In this document: piece after piece, positions 1 through 8,804 of the stretch
Numbering within the stretch: the first letter of the stretch is position 1
Layout: each line of letters begins with the position of its first letter
From: Shewanella nanhaiensis
GTDB lineage: Bacteria; Pseudomonadota; Gammaproteobacteria; Enterobacterales; Shewanellaceae
Direction of reading: 5' to 3'
DNA length: 59,960 bases
NCBI RefSeq assembly: GCF_019457885.1
Contig: NZ_JAHZST010000022.1
Span: 1 to 59,960 of the forward strand
Notes under the pieces: model-generated
What the model was told of the DNA's origin: nothing
Seen by the model: the letters and a program-made list of their open reading frames with translations, nothing else
Database searches by the model: none
Program-made: the position numbers and the translations under genes

Positions 1-62
1 CGCTCTGTGACCTGTTTAACAGCTTCGATTTTGAACTCGTCGGGATATCGTTTTCCGCGCAT
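1..62 (-). mobile_element. N-terminus of an IS3-type transposase OrfA (cut by window edge)
   Basis: Reading leftwards from an ATG at 62, the frame gives MRGKRYPDEFKIEAVKQVTER, the usual start of the HTH subunit (OrfA) of IS3-family transposases. The gene runs off the left edge, so only about 20 residues are visible. The IS end should lie between this ATG and about position 118, close to the point where the neighbouring restriction gene stops matching its family. I could not fix the terminal inverted repeat because the other end is outside the window. Confidence 0.75.
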
Positions 63-105
63 GTAACACCTCATATTTTTGGTTCATTATAACTCTATGA
101 AGTGT

Positions 106-378
106 CTACTGTTCTAGGGGCTTACCATTATTAAGCGTTTTATTTTGTGCAAAGTTCAGGCTTTGATCGCCCTTAGTGCCCATCCCTGTGTAATGCAGCG
201 TATCTATGTCCCATCTATCATCGTAAATAGATTTGATGTGATTTGAAACTATAACGAGTGAACGAGTAGAGTTAGACTTTCTCATTCCACCTTGAGGGCT
301 ACAGCCAAATGTATCACACAGTTGCTGGTTGTTTAGCTTTACCCCTGGAGTCAGTCTAGCTATTACACTTTTTACCAT
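106..378 (-). pseudogene. HNH/sulfur-binding-like restriction endonuclease, N-terminal fragment cut by the IS
   Basis: The 90-residue product contains QLCDTFGCSPQGGMRKS, then YDDRWDIDTLHYTGMGTKGD and FAQNKTLNNG. This matches what I know of the N-terminal PUA/SRA-like module (DUF3427 / sulfur-binding-like) of HNH restriction endonucleases. Those proteins continue for well over 100 residues and end in an HNH nuclease. Here the frame stops just after the QNKTL-NG motif, at the place where IS3-type sequence begins, so the nuclease half is missing. The last residues (about PLEQ) are probably encoded by the IS edge. I infer a restriction gene killed by IS insertion. The family call rests on recognising the motif, not on a search. 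Confidence 0.6.
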
Positions 379-570
379 GTGATACCTATTCCTAAGGTTA
401 TGTTATAAAAGTATTTATATAACATATTTCTACATGAGTCGCTTCTCCGAAGCAACCTCAATTTTGGATTAGCTAGATTAAGTATGATGTGAGAATTCAA
501 GCAAGATGAATGTCGGTAACCTATGCGAATAGGCTGGTGGAGGGACCTTGGACTCTAGGAAGGAATAAAA

Positions 571-915
571 CTAGTTCCAGCTCTTTGTGAAGCTTCCTTT
601 TGAGCTTCGGTTTGCTAACTTAGCATTTGTTAGCAACCACTGAATAGTAGTCGAATTGCACGGTTTAGAATCAGGAATAATTTTGCGGATAGCCTTGATA
701 CTGATTTCCCCGCTGCTGATTACCGCAAACACTTCCGTCAGCTCTTCCTTTGAAACGAATTTTTTATTTGACTTGCCTATCCTATAGTAAATTTTTTCTT
801 GGTATTTAATCGCCAATATTTCTGAAGTAGATCTTGGTTTCTTTACTGGGTCACCGACTCGTATATTTTCGAACACAGCTGATACAAACTCACTCTCGGT
901 CATTACAATTACCAT
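571..915 (-). CDS. hypothetical 114-aa island protein
   Basis: I do not recognise this protein. It has 114 residues if the ATG at 915 is used, or 110 from the ATG at 903. It is rich in Lys, Ser and Ile, has no membrane segment, and contains a central basic stretch (YYRIGKSNKKFVSKEE). The C-terminal half (about residues 70-105) could form a small helical, possibly HTH-like unit. It lies on the same strand as the truncated restriction gene at 106-378, about 190 bp upstream of it, and may once have been its partner. No convincing ribosome binding site precedes either start. Confidence 0.5.
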   Translation of the reverse strand: MVIVMTESEFVSAVFENIRVGDPVKKPRSTSEILAIKYQEKIYYRIGKSNKKFVSKEELTEVFAVISSGEISIKAIRKIIPDSKPCNSTTIQWLLTNAKLANRSSKGSFTKSWN

Positions 916-1200
916 GTTTGATAGGCGTAACTGAAGTAAAGGTGATTAGGGGAGGATTATCAAAGATTATTGCTACTTGTTCGATAGATGGGCGAATAAC
1001 AAAGCTAAATAATCTTGTTGGTTAGTTAAGCTAAATTCTCTTCATTCCTTGATATAAACCCTGTGTTTAAATATTCCTTTATGGCAGAATTATAGCTCGA
1101 TAATTGTGCGTAACTGGTTGTAACCTCTTGAAAAGGACTTTGTCTGCTTAGGCAATTCATAAAGAGTATGCAGTTTAATTAATGGAATAAGGATTCGCGT

Positions 1201-4200
1201 ATGAGTGCTCTGTTTAATACCTATGTTGAAATGGCTGGCCCAAGTGCTTGCGTGCTTGATGAAGGTTTTCTGGCTTTAGTTGATGCACAAACAGGCTTGG
1301 GTAAGACTTATCAGGTAATTGAGCTTCAACTTGAGCACCTTATATCCGATTCAACGAAAACTCTGATTTATGCGACTAACTTAAGAGTGAACGTAAAAGA
1401 GGCATATGAAGATTTGAGTCAACGGATTGATAATCATAAAACTTTAAGTAAAAAGCAAAAGGCCAGACTTAAACGTAATGTCATCCTAATTCCGGCTCAA
1501 GAAACATGTATTAGAGAGTTGACCTGTGATGACTGGAATATCGTTTTCAATATCTTAGACGTTCATGAGCGGCGAGAAATTAAGAAAGCCCTAGATAAAG
1601 TCGAGTTAATTGAGCAGGCAAAAGCGGGTAGTAATTCTATCGCATTTGACGATGAGCTTCGAAATAGATATGGAGCTATTTTTACTTCCTTGAAGTCATA
1701 CCTGAGGAAAAAGAGCGATTGTGGTGACGATGTGAATGACGTCCTAAATCGAATTTTCCCGGCAAGAATGATAGATAAAGGGCAAACTCAAGTACTCTTT
1801 ATGACAACTTCTAAGCTACTTTACCCTTGGCATGGGATTCATAGTACTTATAGGATTAGTGATTTTCTTGAAAATTCACTGTTAGTTTTGGATGAGTTTG
1901 ACCGTCAACAAGGTGAATTCCTAACCCATCTCATTAATACAGTTTCTGATTACGACATTATCGTTTTGACTCGAAAATTTTACGCTAGTTTCGATAGCTT
2001 CAAGATCCAGGGCTCACCTGAGTTTAAAGGGGTTGATAAGTGCTTCGATAGCTTTCGGTTGTCGCTCCAAAATCACAAAAGCAAGTGGAAGGTTAATCTC
2101 AGGCCATATATTACTAATGCGACGGTTCAAAAAGGCAGCGAATACCATAATCGTATTTTTACTCTTTTATCGGATCGAATGTCCATTCACGCGATTAACT
2201 TCAAACATGAAGAGTTGAGGTCAAAAGTTGACCTAGTAAATGGTAGTCACGAAATTGGGCCAAACGGGGAAGATAGTGCTATTCAGTTTGTGAACAATGG
2301 CGCCCAGCTAGTGAGAGCATTTTGTAATGGAATGCTAAGTGCAGTGCTAACTCTTAAGACAAACATCGAAAAGTCTGGAGATACTAGAGCGTACACTACA
2401 GAAAATTTGGTCGAAAAAATCCTTAACAATCTTGGCTTGCCTGAGTTGACGAAGAGCATTATGTCTCTGATATCGGCGAGGTTGAGCTTTAAAGTTCAGA
2501 GTGAGTTTAAATCGTACAGCTTTCATGATAGCGGATACGAGATTGCAAATATTTCAAAGTATAGCGAAACCGATGACACTACAACTGCTTCGACATTTGA
2601 TTTGGCATTGACGTCAACTGGGTTGTTAGCACATTGGGTATTATCTGGCGCCAAGGTACTTGGTATTAGTGCGACAGCCACCAGCGAGACAGCTATTCAT
2701 AATTTCGATCTCAAATATTTACAGGACATTCTCTCTGAGCGTTTGCTTTTGCTTAATGAGGTTCAAAAAGCTTCGATTCAAGAAGAGTATTGTCTCAAGC
2801 GAAGGTATAAGGAAAATGGGATCAAGATTGCAGTACAGAGCATCTCTCAGCGAGTTGATTGGGGTGGTGTAGGATTACTTTATCAAGAGTTTAAAGGCGT
2901 TGCATATTATCCTCAGATATTAGACATGGAACTGTGTCAATTACTTGGTATTAATACACCTGAGAGCCTACCGTTTGCGCTCAGCAGAGTGGACAAGCTC
3001 GTGGATTCTATTAAGCGATTCTCTGAGCATCCCTGCAATCGTTATCATTTTTGCATGCTTAACAATAGTTACAAAAGTAAAGAATTTCACTCGTTTATGG
3101 CTTTTGTTAGCGAGAAGTTTGGTGTCAGTATTTTTGAGAATATTAATGCGGCGTCCTTTAGAAATGATCAGTTTCAAGGTGTGTTAGACCAACTTGAAAA
3201 AACATCACGAAAAGTAGTTGTTATTACTAACTATCAGGCGACAGGGGCTGGACTATCACCGTCATATCAGATTACGGAAGGCCATGGCTTGACCTTTATT
3301 GGACCTAAAGACAGTAAGCCGATCCAGAATAAGACAGATATTGACTCTATATATTTAGAGCAGCCTAAAAGCCTAATTGGGAGTCATATTTATGATGACC
3401 ATGCAAAAAGTGATAGGGACCTCGCAATCAAGAGAAATATTCATGATGCGCTGATGATGCACGAAAAAGGGATTGTTGTAGCGAACGAAGTAAAACGTCA
3501 GCTAAGGTCGTTTATTTCTCCAACAGTCAACAGCTGGGCTGTTAGCTCCATGATAAAAACCTATAAAGGCAGTGAAGATTATCGATATTCAGTGTATCGA
3601 TTTATAGAGCAAGCTGTTGGGAGGATGTGTCGCACTGAGTGGAAACAAGACGAGATTTCAATTATGTATGATGCCGAGGAGGACTTTGCCGAAACCTTAG
3701 CAAAGGACAACCGCGATCTCTCATATTTGTCATTTGAGTATCAAGAGCTGATAACGGAAGTTAAGAAAAACATTAAAGTCGCTGCTCAAGAAAAGCAAAG
3801 CATCTCATACAACCCACGAGCATCCCGAAATTATGCTCATATTCAACGATTAATAACCAATGTATACGAAGACCAGAACCCGAATGCAGTAGGACAGTAT
3901 CAAAAGCTGCGAAAATGGATGCTTAAGGCACCAGCAATGGACCGTGCTCCAGAGGGAGAAATGGTTCGCTATTATATTGAACCGAAAGTTCGACTTGGCA
4001 AGTATCATTACCAGATAAATTATTCTGATGAAAAAGGTATCACGGAGATTTTTGTTGACCCTTCAGATACATCTGGCCTGCGTGAAGTATCTGAAAACTC
4101 AGCTAGATTATCAACCTTACTGCGTAATCCAATTGTTAGTGAACACTTTATGAATGAAGGCTTTGCTAGTTCATTTCATGATGGGAAATACATCTTAGCC

Positions 4201-4689
4201 CCCGCTATGTTTGACATATATATGGGCGCACTGGGTGAGGAAGCTGTATCGGCTGTATTGCGCTATTTTGAGCATGAGCTAAAAGAGATGCCTCAAGGTT
4301 GCATTGAATGGTTTGATGGGTACCTAGCCGTTGGTAATAGAATATTACTTGTAGATGTAAAACATTGGGACCTTAGTCATGGGTGTTTGATTTATGATAA
4401 TACTCTTGCGAAATGTCGAGATAAGCTGAAAAAAATTCGACAAGCTCCTCCCGAAGCGTTCTTGGGGAAAACTATTCAAGCTCTGTACATTAATACCGTT
4501 TATGAAGATGCAACGGTATTGATTAGTCGGAAGTTTTCAGAAGTTAAAGACATGTATGTAGAGCATGAAAACCTTTTTGATGCTGATGTCATTGAGGTCC
4601 CAGGAATTATAGATAAGGCAACGGGTGCTAACAATGTCCCTCCTATGTTGCATCTATGTGATTTACTGAGTGATATGGCGGAGAGATGA
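1201..4689 (+). CDS. Large SF2-type helicase with C-terminal PD-(D/E)xK-like nuclease motif
   Basis: A 1162-residue protein. Helicase motifs seen: Walker A QTGLGKT (residues 30-36), Walker B/DEAD-like DEFD (231-234), motif III SAT (490-492) and a motif VI-like QAVGRMCR (804-811). The segment around VVVITNYQATGAGLSPSYQI, followed by IYLEQP, recalls the C-terminal RecA lobe of DinG-like or XPD-like helicases. Near the C-terminus, GEE (1012-1014), FDG (D1039) and VDVKHW (D1052, K1054) fit an E...D...DxK nuclease core, so I infer a helicase-nuclease fusion. The next gene starts inside the stop codon (ATGA), which implies a two-gene operon and translational coupling. The 285-bp upstream gap should hold the promoter. 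An anti-phage or anti-plasmid role is inferred from the domain mix and the island setting. I cannot match it to a named defence system. Confidence 0.75.
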   Translation: MSALFNTYVEMAGPSACVLDEGFLALVDAQTGLGKTYQVIELQLEHLISDSTKTLIYATNLRVNVKEAYEDLSQRIDNHKTLSKKQKARLKRNVILIPAQETCIRELTCDDWNIVFNILDVHERREIKKALDKVELIEQAKAGSNSIAFDDELRNRYGAIFTSLKSYLRKKSDCGDDVNDVLNRIFPARMIDKGQTQVLFMTTSKLLYPWHGIHSTYRISDFLENSLLVLDEFDRQQGEFLTHLINTVSDYDIIVLTRKFYASFDSFKIQGSPEFKGVDKCFDSFRLSLQNHKSKWKVNLRPYITNATVQKGSEYHNRIFTLLSDRMSIHAINFKHEELRSKVDLVNGSHEIGPNGEDSAIQFVNNGAQLVRAFCNGMLSAVLTLKTNIEKSGDTRAYTTENLVEKILNNLGLPELTKSIMSLISARLSFKVQSEFKSYSFHDSGYEIANISKYSETDDTTTASTFDLALTSTGLLAHWVLSGAKVLGISATATSETAIHNFDLKYLQDILSERLLLLNEVQKASIQEEYCLKRRYKENGIKIAVQSISQRVDWGGVGLLYQEFKGVAYYPQILDMELCQLLGINTPESLPFALSRVDKLVDSIKRFSEHPCNRYHFCMLNNSYKSKEFHSFMAFVSEKFGVSIFENINAASFRNDQFQGVLDQLEKTSRKVVVITNYQATGAGLSPSYQITEGHGLTFIGPKDSKPIQNKTDIDSIYLEQPKSLIGSHIYDDHAKSDRDLAIKRNIHDALMMHEKGIVVANEVKRQLRSFISPTVNSWAVSSMIKTYKGSEDYRYSVYRFIEQAVGRMCRTEWKQDEISIMYDAEEDFAETLAKDNRDLSYLSFEYQELITEVKKNIKVAAQEKQSISYNPRASRNYAHIQRLITNVYEDQNPNAVGQYQKLRKWMLKAPAMDRAPEGEMVRYYIEPKVRLGKYHYQINYSDEKGITEIFVDPSDTSGLREVSENSARLSTLLRNPIVSEHFMNEGFASSFHDGKYILAPAMFDIYMGALGEEAVSAVLRYFEHELKEMPQGCIEWFDGYLAVGNRILLVDVKHWDLSHGCLIYDNTLAKCRDKLKKIRQAPPEAFLGKTIQALYINTVYEDATVLISRKFSEVKDMYVEHENLFDADVIEVPGIIDKATGANNVPPMLHLCDLLSDMAER

Positions 4690-6647
4690 TAATGAGCAGA
4701 AGTTTAACAACATTGGTTGATCTTAAATTTAATTATCCGGCCCTAAATCTTAGGTATTTGATATACCGAGTTTCGTTAGATAAAAAAAACGGCAAACAAG
4801 ATTATGCTGGCCAGCTTAGCTTTATTGACAGAGAGGTATCGCCCCAAGCTCTTATTCGTCACTCAGGTTATTATTGGATCCTTGTAGATATAGACAAGAA
4901 GGTGAGTTCAACTTCAGCGAAAGTTTCTTTTGAACAAGTAAAGTTTGAAGATTGCGATACTCTGTCACTAGGCCGCTTACTCATTCGGGCATTAGGGAAG
5001 GTCGCGCCTGATGAGTTTTTCTCTGGCTTAGGTGAGACATATTTGTTTGTTGAGCCGGATAAGTTCTTCGAGCATATCGTTTATAAGTGCTTGAAGTTTG
5101 ATCTTATGGAAAGCGTGCGATTTGATTCTTTGTTCATTGACATGGCAGGAGTTACATTCTCTCCTATTGAGGCTGTTTATAAAGCTAAATATCAAATCGA
5201 TAAAGCACCGAAATTTGAATTTCAAAACTCCACTGGTTTACTACGCAGAAACCCAAAGGGCAACCTGATGGTTTATAGTCCTGGAAATAAGAAGTTTACT
5301 ACTTATGCAATAGATATCTCTGGTCAAAAGCCAATTTCATTGCTGAAGACTAAAACTGGCGCCATTTATCAATTTGTTAAGTTAATGAACAAGCACTTTT
5401 GTGATGTACTTGAGCTGAAACTTAAGCCAATAGAAGCTGATTGGCGTGAGCATTATCAAAAGAAAGATATTGAAAAAGTTTATCGGAAAATCTATGACGT
5501 TATTGATTTGGCTGGTGGTTGTCAGGTAGTAAATGCATCGATGCATTCTAATGGCTTCGAAAGATTGAAAGCTGAACAGTGTCCTGTGAAGGTTGAGTTT
5601 GTTGATGGGGATATCTTTGATAAAACAAAGCCGACATTGGTTGTACTGGACCCTGCTAAAGAATACGAAGGCGCTGGAAAGGTAGATCCCAAGCAGAGTT
5701 ACTATTCAAAAGATACTGCTGTACAGAGTGTTTACAACTCAACCATTATCTCACAACGACCAAATAAAAATGGTACAGAGCTTCAACCTCTTATCGATAC
5801 CTGGGTTAAAGAATTGGCCATAAAGCAGGAATGCTTGCATGGACAGTTTTCAATTCAAGAGTTCGTTGAGGGTTACTGGTTTGTCGAGCTTGATAAAAAG
5901 ACTTTCAGCTATCATGTATTAAAGTGTGAAGAAGGTCATTTTAAGTATGAAGAACATGATGAGTATTATTTTGATGAGCTAAATATAGTTTTACCAGAGA
6001 AACAAAGGTTTTTTGAAACACTTCAGTATGTCATTGATATGTCGGGTGATGAGCCACAAGTTTGCACAATAGTGCATGAGGGAATCGCGGTAATCCCTGA
6101 TGCAGATAAGTTATTTGCTGTACTTGAACGTTTGGAGAGAAGTGACAACCAAGGTATGAGCAGGGAATATATCGATGGGTATCTTTCTTCTCTTGGTAGG
6201 TCGGATGATCCGATAGTGGATAAGCTCCTAATTATGTTGGAGAGAGCACCTTTCAAAACAGAATTTTATAAAGAAGACCTTAAGCTAGCTAAAATCGGTT
6301 ATCGGTCTAATGCTGAAAAAGCATTAGTTAATGATTATTTCGATCAAACGGGGATTATGTTCAATTATTCTCTGAAGGGAGAACACAACGAGTACTTGGA
6401 GGCCCTTACAGGCCATTTCTACGATGCTGAGCATTCTGCCTACTTCGTTGGCAGTGAAAAAGGCGGATTTAAGTTTAGTAGAGGTCAATTCAATCATATC
6501 AGGTACCTTGAAGGCCCTGACTGCTTAAAACAAAAGTGCTTAGAGTTGACCAAGAGCTATTTTATTCGAAACAAACTAGCTACTGTAAGGCCATTTCCTT
6601 TCAAGTATTTAGCACAATGCAAAGACAATCAAAAGTGGCACAGTTAA
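4686..6647 (+). CDS. Unrecognised 653-aa partner of the helicase-nuclease
   Basis: I do not recognise this protein. It has 653 residues, no signal peptide and no membrane segment, and looks like a cytosolic alpha/beta protein. Its start overlaps the helicase stop by 4 bp; a second ATG 6 bp on (4692) is also possible. The middle contains KPTLVVLDP followed by DPKQSYYSKDTAVQS. This faintly recalls the MID-region pattern of Argonaute/PIWI-like proteins (a strand, then Y...K...Q), but the C-terminal half shows no RNase H-like catalytic pattern that I can read, so this is only a hint. The end is basic and hydrophobic (RNKLATVRPFPFKYL). The tight coupling says it works with the helicase. Possible roles are substrate recognition, guide or nucleotide sensing, or an effector. 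Confidence 0.6.
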   Translation: MIMSRSLTTLVDLKFNYPALNLRYLIYRVSLDKKNGKQDYAGQLSFIDREVSPQALIRHSGYYWILVDIDKKVSSTSAKVSFEQVKFEDCDTLSLGRLLIRALGKVAPDEFFSGLGETYLFVEPDKFFEHIVYKCLKFDLMESVRFDSLFIDMAGVTFSPIEAVYKAKYQIDKAPKFEFQNSTGLLRRNPKGNLMVYSPGNKKFTTYAIDISGQKPISLLKTKTGAIYQFVKLMNKHFCDVLELKLKPIEADWREHYQKKDIEKVYRKIYDVIDLAGGCQVVNASMHSNGFERLKAEQCPVKVEFVDGDIFDKTKPTLVVLDPAKEYEGAGKVDPKQSYYSKDTAVQSVYNSTIISQRPNKNGTELQPLIDTWVKELAIKQECLHGQFSIQEFVEGYWFVELDKKTFSYHVLKCEEGHFKYEEHDEYYFDELNIVLPEKQRFFETLQYVIDMSGDEPQVCTIVHEGIAVIPDADKLFAVLERLERSDNQGMSREYIDGYLSSLGRSDDPIVDKLLIMLERAPFKTEFYKEDLKLAKIGYRSNAEKALVNDYFDQTGIMFNYSLKGEHNEYLEALTGHFYDAEHSAYFVGSEKGGFKFSRGQFNHIRYLEGPDCLKQKCLELTKSYFIRNKLATVRPFPFKYLAQCKDNQKWHS

Positions 6648-7003
6648 CAAGTCTTGGTTAGTAGATTTAGCCATAGAGCTACAGTGCTTTAGTGATTAAA
6701 AATGTTTTAGAATGAGAAGTTCTGGTAAGTTATTGTTTTTCTTGGGTGTACTGTGAGTCTATGTTGAAGGATTGGTCCGATGGTGGCATAAATGTAGTAG
6801 GGTTAAACATTTATGCTCTTAGATATCAGCGATACCTCCCAAACTAGTAGGCTTTTCACATTAATAGGGCTGTTTCTATGCCACCATATCCGGATGCGAG
6901 ACTACAACCTACCCCCGGTCTTCATATTAGTTATTTTCTATTCATAGTCAGTAGAAACAAATCACTTTCTACTATTGGAACAAAGGTGTGAAGTTAATTT
7001 TCA
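6648..7003. other. Intergenic region with an 11-bp inverted repeat
   Basis: 356 bp without a gene, between the helicase pair and the 329-aa orphan. It contains one perfect inverted repeat, ATGGTGGCATA (6780-6790) and TATGCCACCAT (6877-6887), separated by 86 bp. The arms are too far apart for a simple terminator. They could be paired operator half-sites or the ends of a decayed small element. The region must hold the promoter of the 7004 gene. Nothing else was seen. Confidence 0.4.
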
Positions 7004-7993
7004 ATGAGTAAGTTACTTAAATTAAAACAGTTTTTCACTATGGAAGAGGCTGTGGATTACTTGTCATCTTCTTTGGAAGAGCAAGTCTCTTTGGCAACAC
7101 TCTATAGGTTTGTACTGGATAAGCATCTAACCTTGTCAGTTCGGTTGCTTAATCAGGCATATGCGTTAGGCGGACAGTTTATTACTCCACCATATAGTGA
7201 CATTAACTGTTACCCAGTAGAGTATGACTTGGCAACGAACGAGCCTTTAGATGAACCATACATTATTCCTTTAGATAGTGCCTTGCAGGTAGAAGAGAAT
7301 AAGTGGCTTGCATTTGATGAAAAGGTGCATGTTATAGATGGTATTTGGGATTTAACCATGATTGGTATGGAGTCTTTAGATGTCGAACACCAATATCAAA
7401 AAGAGTTAGGTGGATCCGAACCATTGGTCGCTCCAGTAAAAGGGGTCTTTCTTAAGCAAGAAGAACTGGTTTGTAAACTTCAAAAGAGCCTCCCCCCTGA
7501 ACCTACAGATGAAAACCGGGCCGCTTTACAAAAGGAGCTGGAAAGATTCTTACACCCCAAAGGCCTAACACTAGATGATTATTTAAATTGTGATGATATA
7601 TCAGAATGCTTAAGCAATGCCGAAATCGACTCCTTAGAGCAACTGTCTGAAATTATGCAAGATGGGCTTCCTGATTGTGAGAAATTTGAAGATTCGATAA
7701 CTCTTGAGGAGCATAGCTATCAATTTGTCATTAGAACCAATGAGCTCACACGCTTTGTGCAATCGCTAGACGAAGAAAATTTGGAGCCTGTTCAAACAGA
7801 GAAACCATTGGGCACAAGAGAACGAAACTCTTACCTCACTCTCATCAGTGTATTGTTCGAAGAGCAGGGGCTAAACCCTTTCCTTAAAGGTCTCACATCT
7901 CCAATTAAACTAATGGCCGATAAAGCTGGTATGTCAATATCGGAGAAAACCATTCTAAAAATAATCAATGAGGTGCGCGAGATTAAAAGTTGA
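7004..7993 (+). CDS. Hypothetical 329-aa island protein, possible regulator
   Basis: Function unknown. The N-terminus (LKQFFTMEEAVDYLSSSLEEQVSLATLYRFVLDKHLTLSVRL) looks like a short helical DNA-binding or adaptor region of a kind often found beside integrases in marine gammaproteobacterial islands. The middle is acidic (about residues 150-230). The C-terminus (TRERNSYLTLISVLFEEQGLNP ... SISEKTILKIINEVREIKS) is a helical tail that I associate with phage-like and satellite-like regulatory proteins. It stands alone between a 356-bp gap and a strong terminator just ahead of the AlpA module, so it may belong functionally to that module. The call is a description only. Confidence 0.55.
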   Translation: MSKLLKLKQFFTMEEAVDYLSSSLEEQVSLATLYRFVLDKHLTLSVRLLNQAYALGGQFITPPYSDINCYPVEYDLATNEPLDEPYIIPLDSALQVEENKWLAFDEKVHVIDGIWDLTMIGMESLDVEHQYQKELGGSEPLVAPVKGVFLKQEELVCKLQKSLPPEPTDENRAALQKELERFLHPKGLTLDDYLNCDDISECLSNAEIDSLEQLSEIMQDGLPDCEKFEDSITLEEHSYQFVIRTNELTRFVQSLDEENLEPVQTEKPLGTRERNSYLTLISVLFEEQGLNPFLKGLTSPIKLMADKAGMSISEKTILKIINEVREIKS

Positions 7994-8021
7994 TATGACC
8001 TAACTGATTTAGAGAAAAATA

Positions 8022-8060
8022 AAAACGCAATTGCGCTTTTGCTTTCCGCAATTGCGTTTT
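8022..8060. terminator. Strong hairpin terminator
   Basis: Perfect 14-bp arms AAAACGCAATTGCG (8022-8035) and CGCAATTGCGTTTT (8047-8060) around an 11-base loop, with a T-rich end on both strands. It closes the transcription unit of the 7004 gene and insulates the recombinase operon that starts at 8120. Confidence 0.8.
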
Positions 8061-8119
8061 CTACACCTCTCTTTTGCATAACCTCTTCGCTGTCCCATGA
8101 ACAGTTAAGAGGTTTTTTT

Positions 8120-8320
8120 ATGTCCAAAATAATTTTACGACTACCAAGTGTTAAATATAAAACAGGTCTATCGCGTAGCAGCATCTATTTACGTATTGCT
8201 AAAGGGGAGTTCCCTGAAAGCATCTCATTAGGTGATAGGGCGGTCGGTTGGCTTGAGTCTGATGTTGAGCAATGGCTAGATGATCGAATTGCTGCAGCTA
8301 AGAGGGCTAACGATGAGTAG
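8120..8320 (+). CDS. AlpA-family transcriptional regulator
   Basis: A 66-residue protein of typical AlpA size with the winged HTH pattern: RLPSVKYKTGLSRSSIYLRIAKGEFPESISLGDRAVGWLESDVEQWLDDRI. AlpA-type proteins (phage P4 / CP4-57) bind DNA and activate or direct excision by nearby recombinases. I place the start at the ATG at 8120, which follows the purine-rich TTAAGAGG. A longer reading from 8039 would run through the terminator and is unlikely. It is the first gene of a four-gene recombination module and overlaps the next gene by 8 bp, so it probably controls the module. Confidence 0.85.
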   Translation: MSKIILRLPSVKYKTGLSRSSIYLRIAKGEFPESISLGDRAVGWLESDVEQWLDDRIAAAKRANDE

Positions 8321-8804
8321 TCGTAACAACCCTAATCGAATCAAAATTCACCGTAGTTATACCGTTATTGAAATTAGCGAAACATTGGGGGTCCACCCCA
8401 AAACTGTGCGTAACTGGATTCATGCTGGCTTGTCAGTTATCGATGAAACCCGTCCTTTACTAATTCAAGGTGCTGACTTGAAGCGGCATTTAAAACAGAA
8501 GCGCAAAACATACATGCAGCAATGTGAACCGAATGAATTGTACTGCTTCAAATGCAAACAACCCAAAGCACCAGACATCAAATCACTTCAGTTTGTTGCA
8601 ATGCCAGCTGGCATGGCGCATATGAAAGGCCGTTGTGATGAGTGTAGAGGCAAGGCAAATAAGTACGTTTCTTGGCGTGACGTTAACCAAATTTGGACGG
8701 AACTAGGGGGGAAATTACCGATAGCAGAGAAACACTTAATCCTAAGGGGTCAAAAGCCCTTAAATTATCCTTTAGCTAAGGTATTTGATGATGAAAAAAA
8801 GTAG
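8313..8804 (+). CDS. HTH and zinc-finger protein of the recombinase module
   Basis: A 163-residue protein. Residues about 15-40 form an excisionase/MerR-like helix-turn-helix (SYTVIEISETLGVHPKTVRNWIHAGL). Two CxxC pairs (C78/C81 and C108/C111) make a likely zinc knuckle. This layout is seen in proteins found between AlpA and tyrosine recombinases in many marine islands; their exact job is not known to me. The ATG at 8313 overlaps the alpA stop by 8 bp, and the gene's end overlaps the recombinase start. It is therefore co-translated and is probably a recombination directionality factor or recombinase partner. Confidence 0.75.
   Translation: MSSRNNPNRIKIHRSYTVIEISETLGVHPKTVRNWIHAGLSVIDETRPLLIQGADLKRHLKQKRKTYMQQCEPNELYCFKCKQPKAPDIKSLQFVAMPAGMAHMKGRCDECRGKANKYVSWRDVNQIWTELGGKLPIAEKHLILRGQKPLNYPLAKVFDDEKK

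Noticed and set aside
834..1025. 63-codon plus-strand frame in the gap before the helicase
   Set aside because: It overlaps the 114-aa minus-strand gene, has no ribosome binding site and reads as random sequence.
4686..6647. Calling the 653-aa protein an Argonaute/PIWI protein
   Set aside because: Only one short MID-like pattern fits; no RNase H-like catalytic residues or further PIWI motifs were found, so it is kept as a weak hint.
8039..8119. N-terminal extension of AlpA
   Set aside because: It would lie in the terminator hairpin; the ATG at 8120 gives the usual AlpA length with a ribosome binding site.
7831..8184. 117-codon minus-strand frame crossing a terminator
   Set aside because: It runs opposite to the 329-aa gene and AlpA and through a strong hairpin; it is a shadow.
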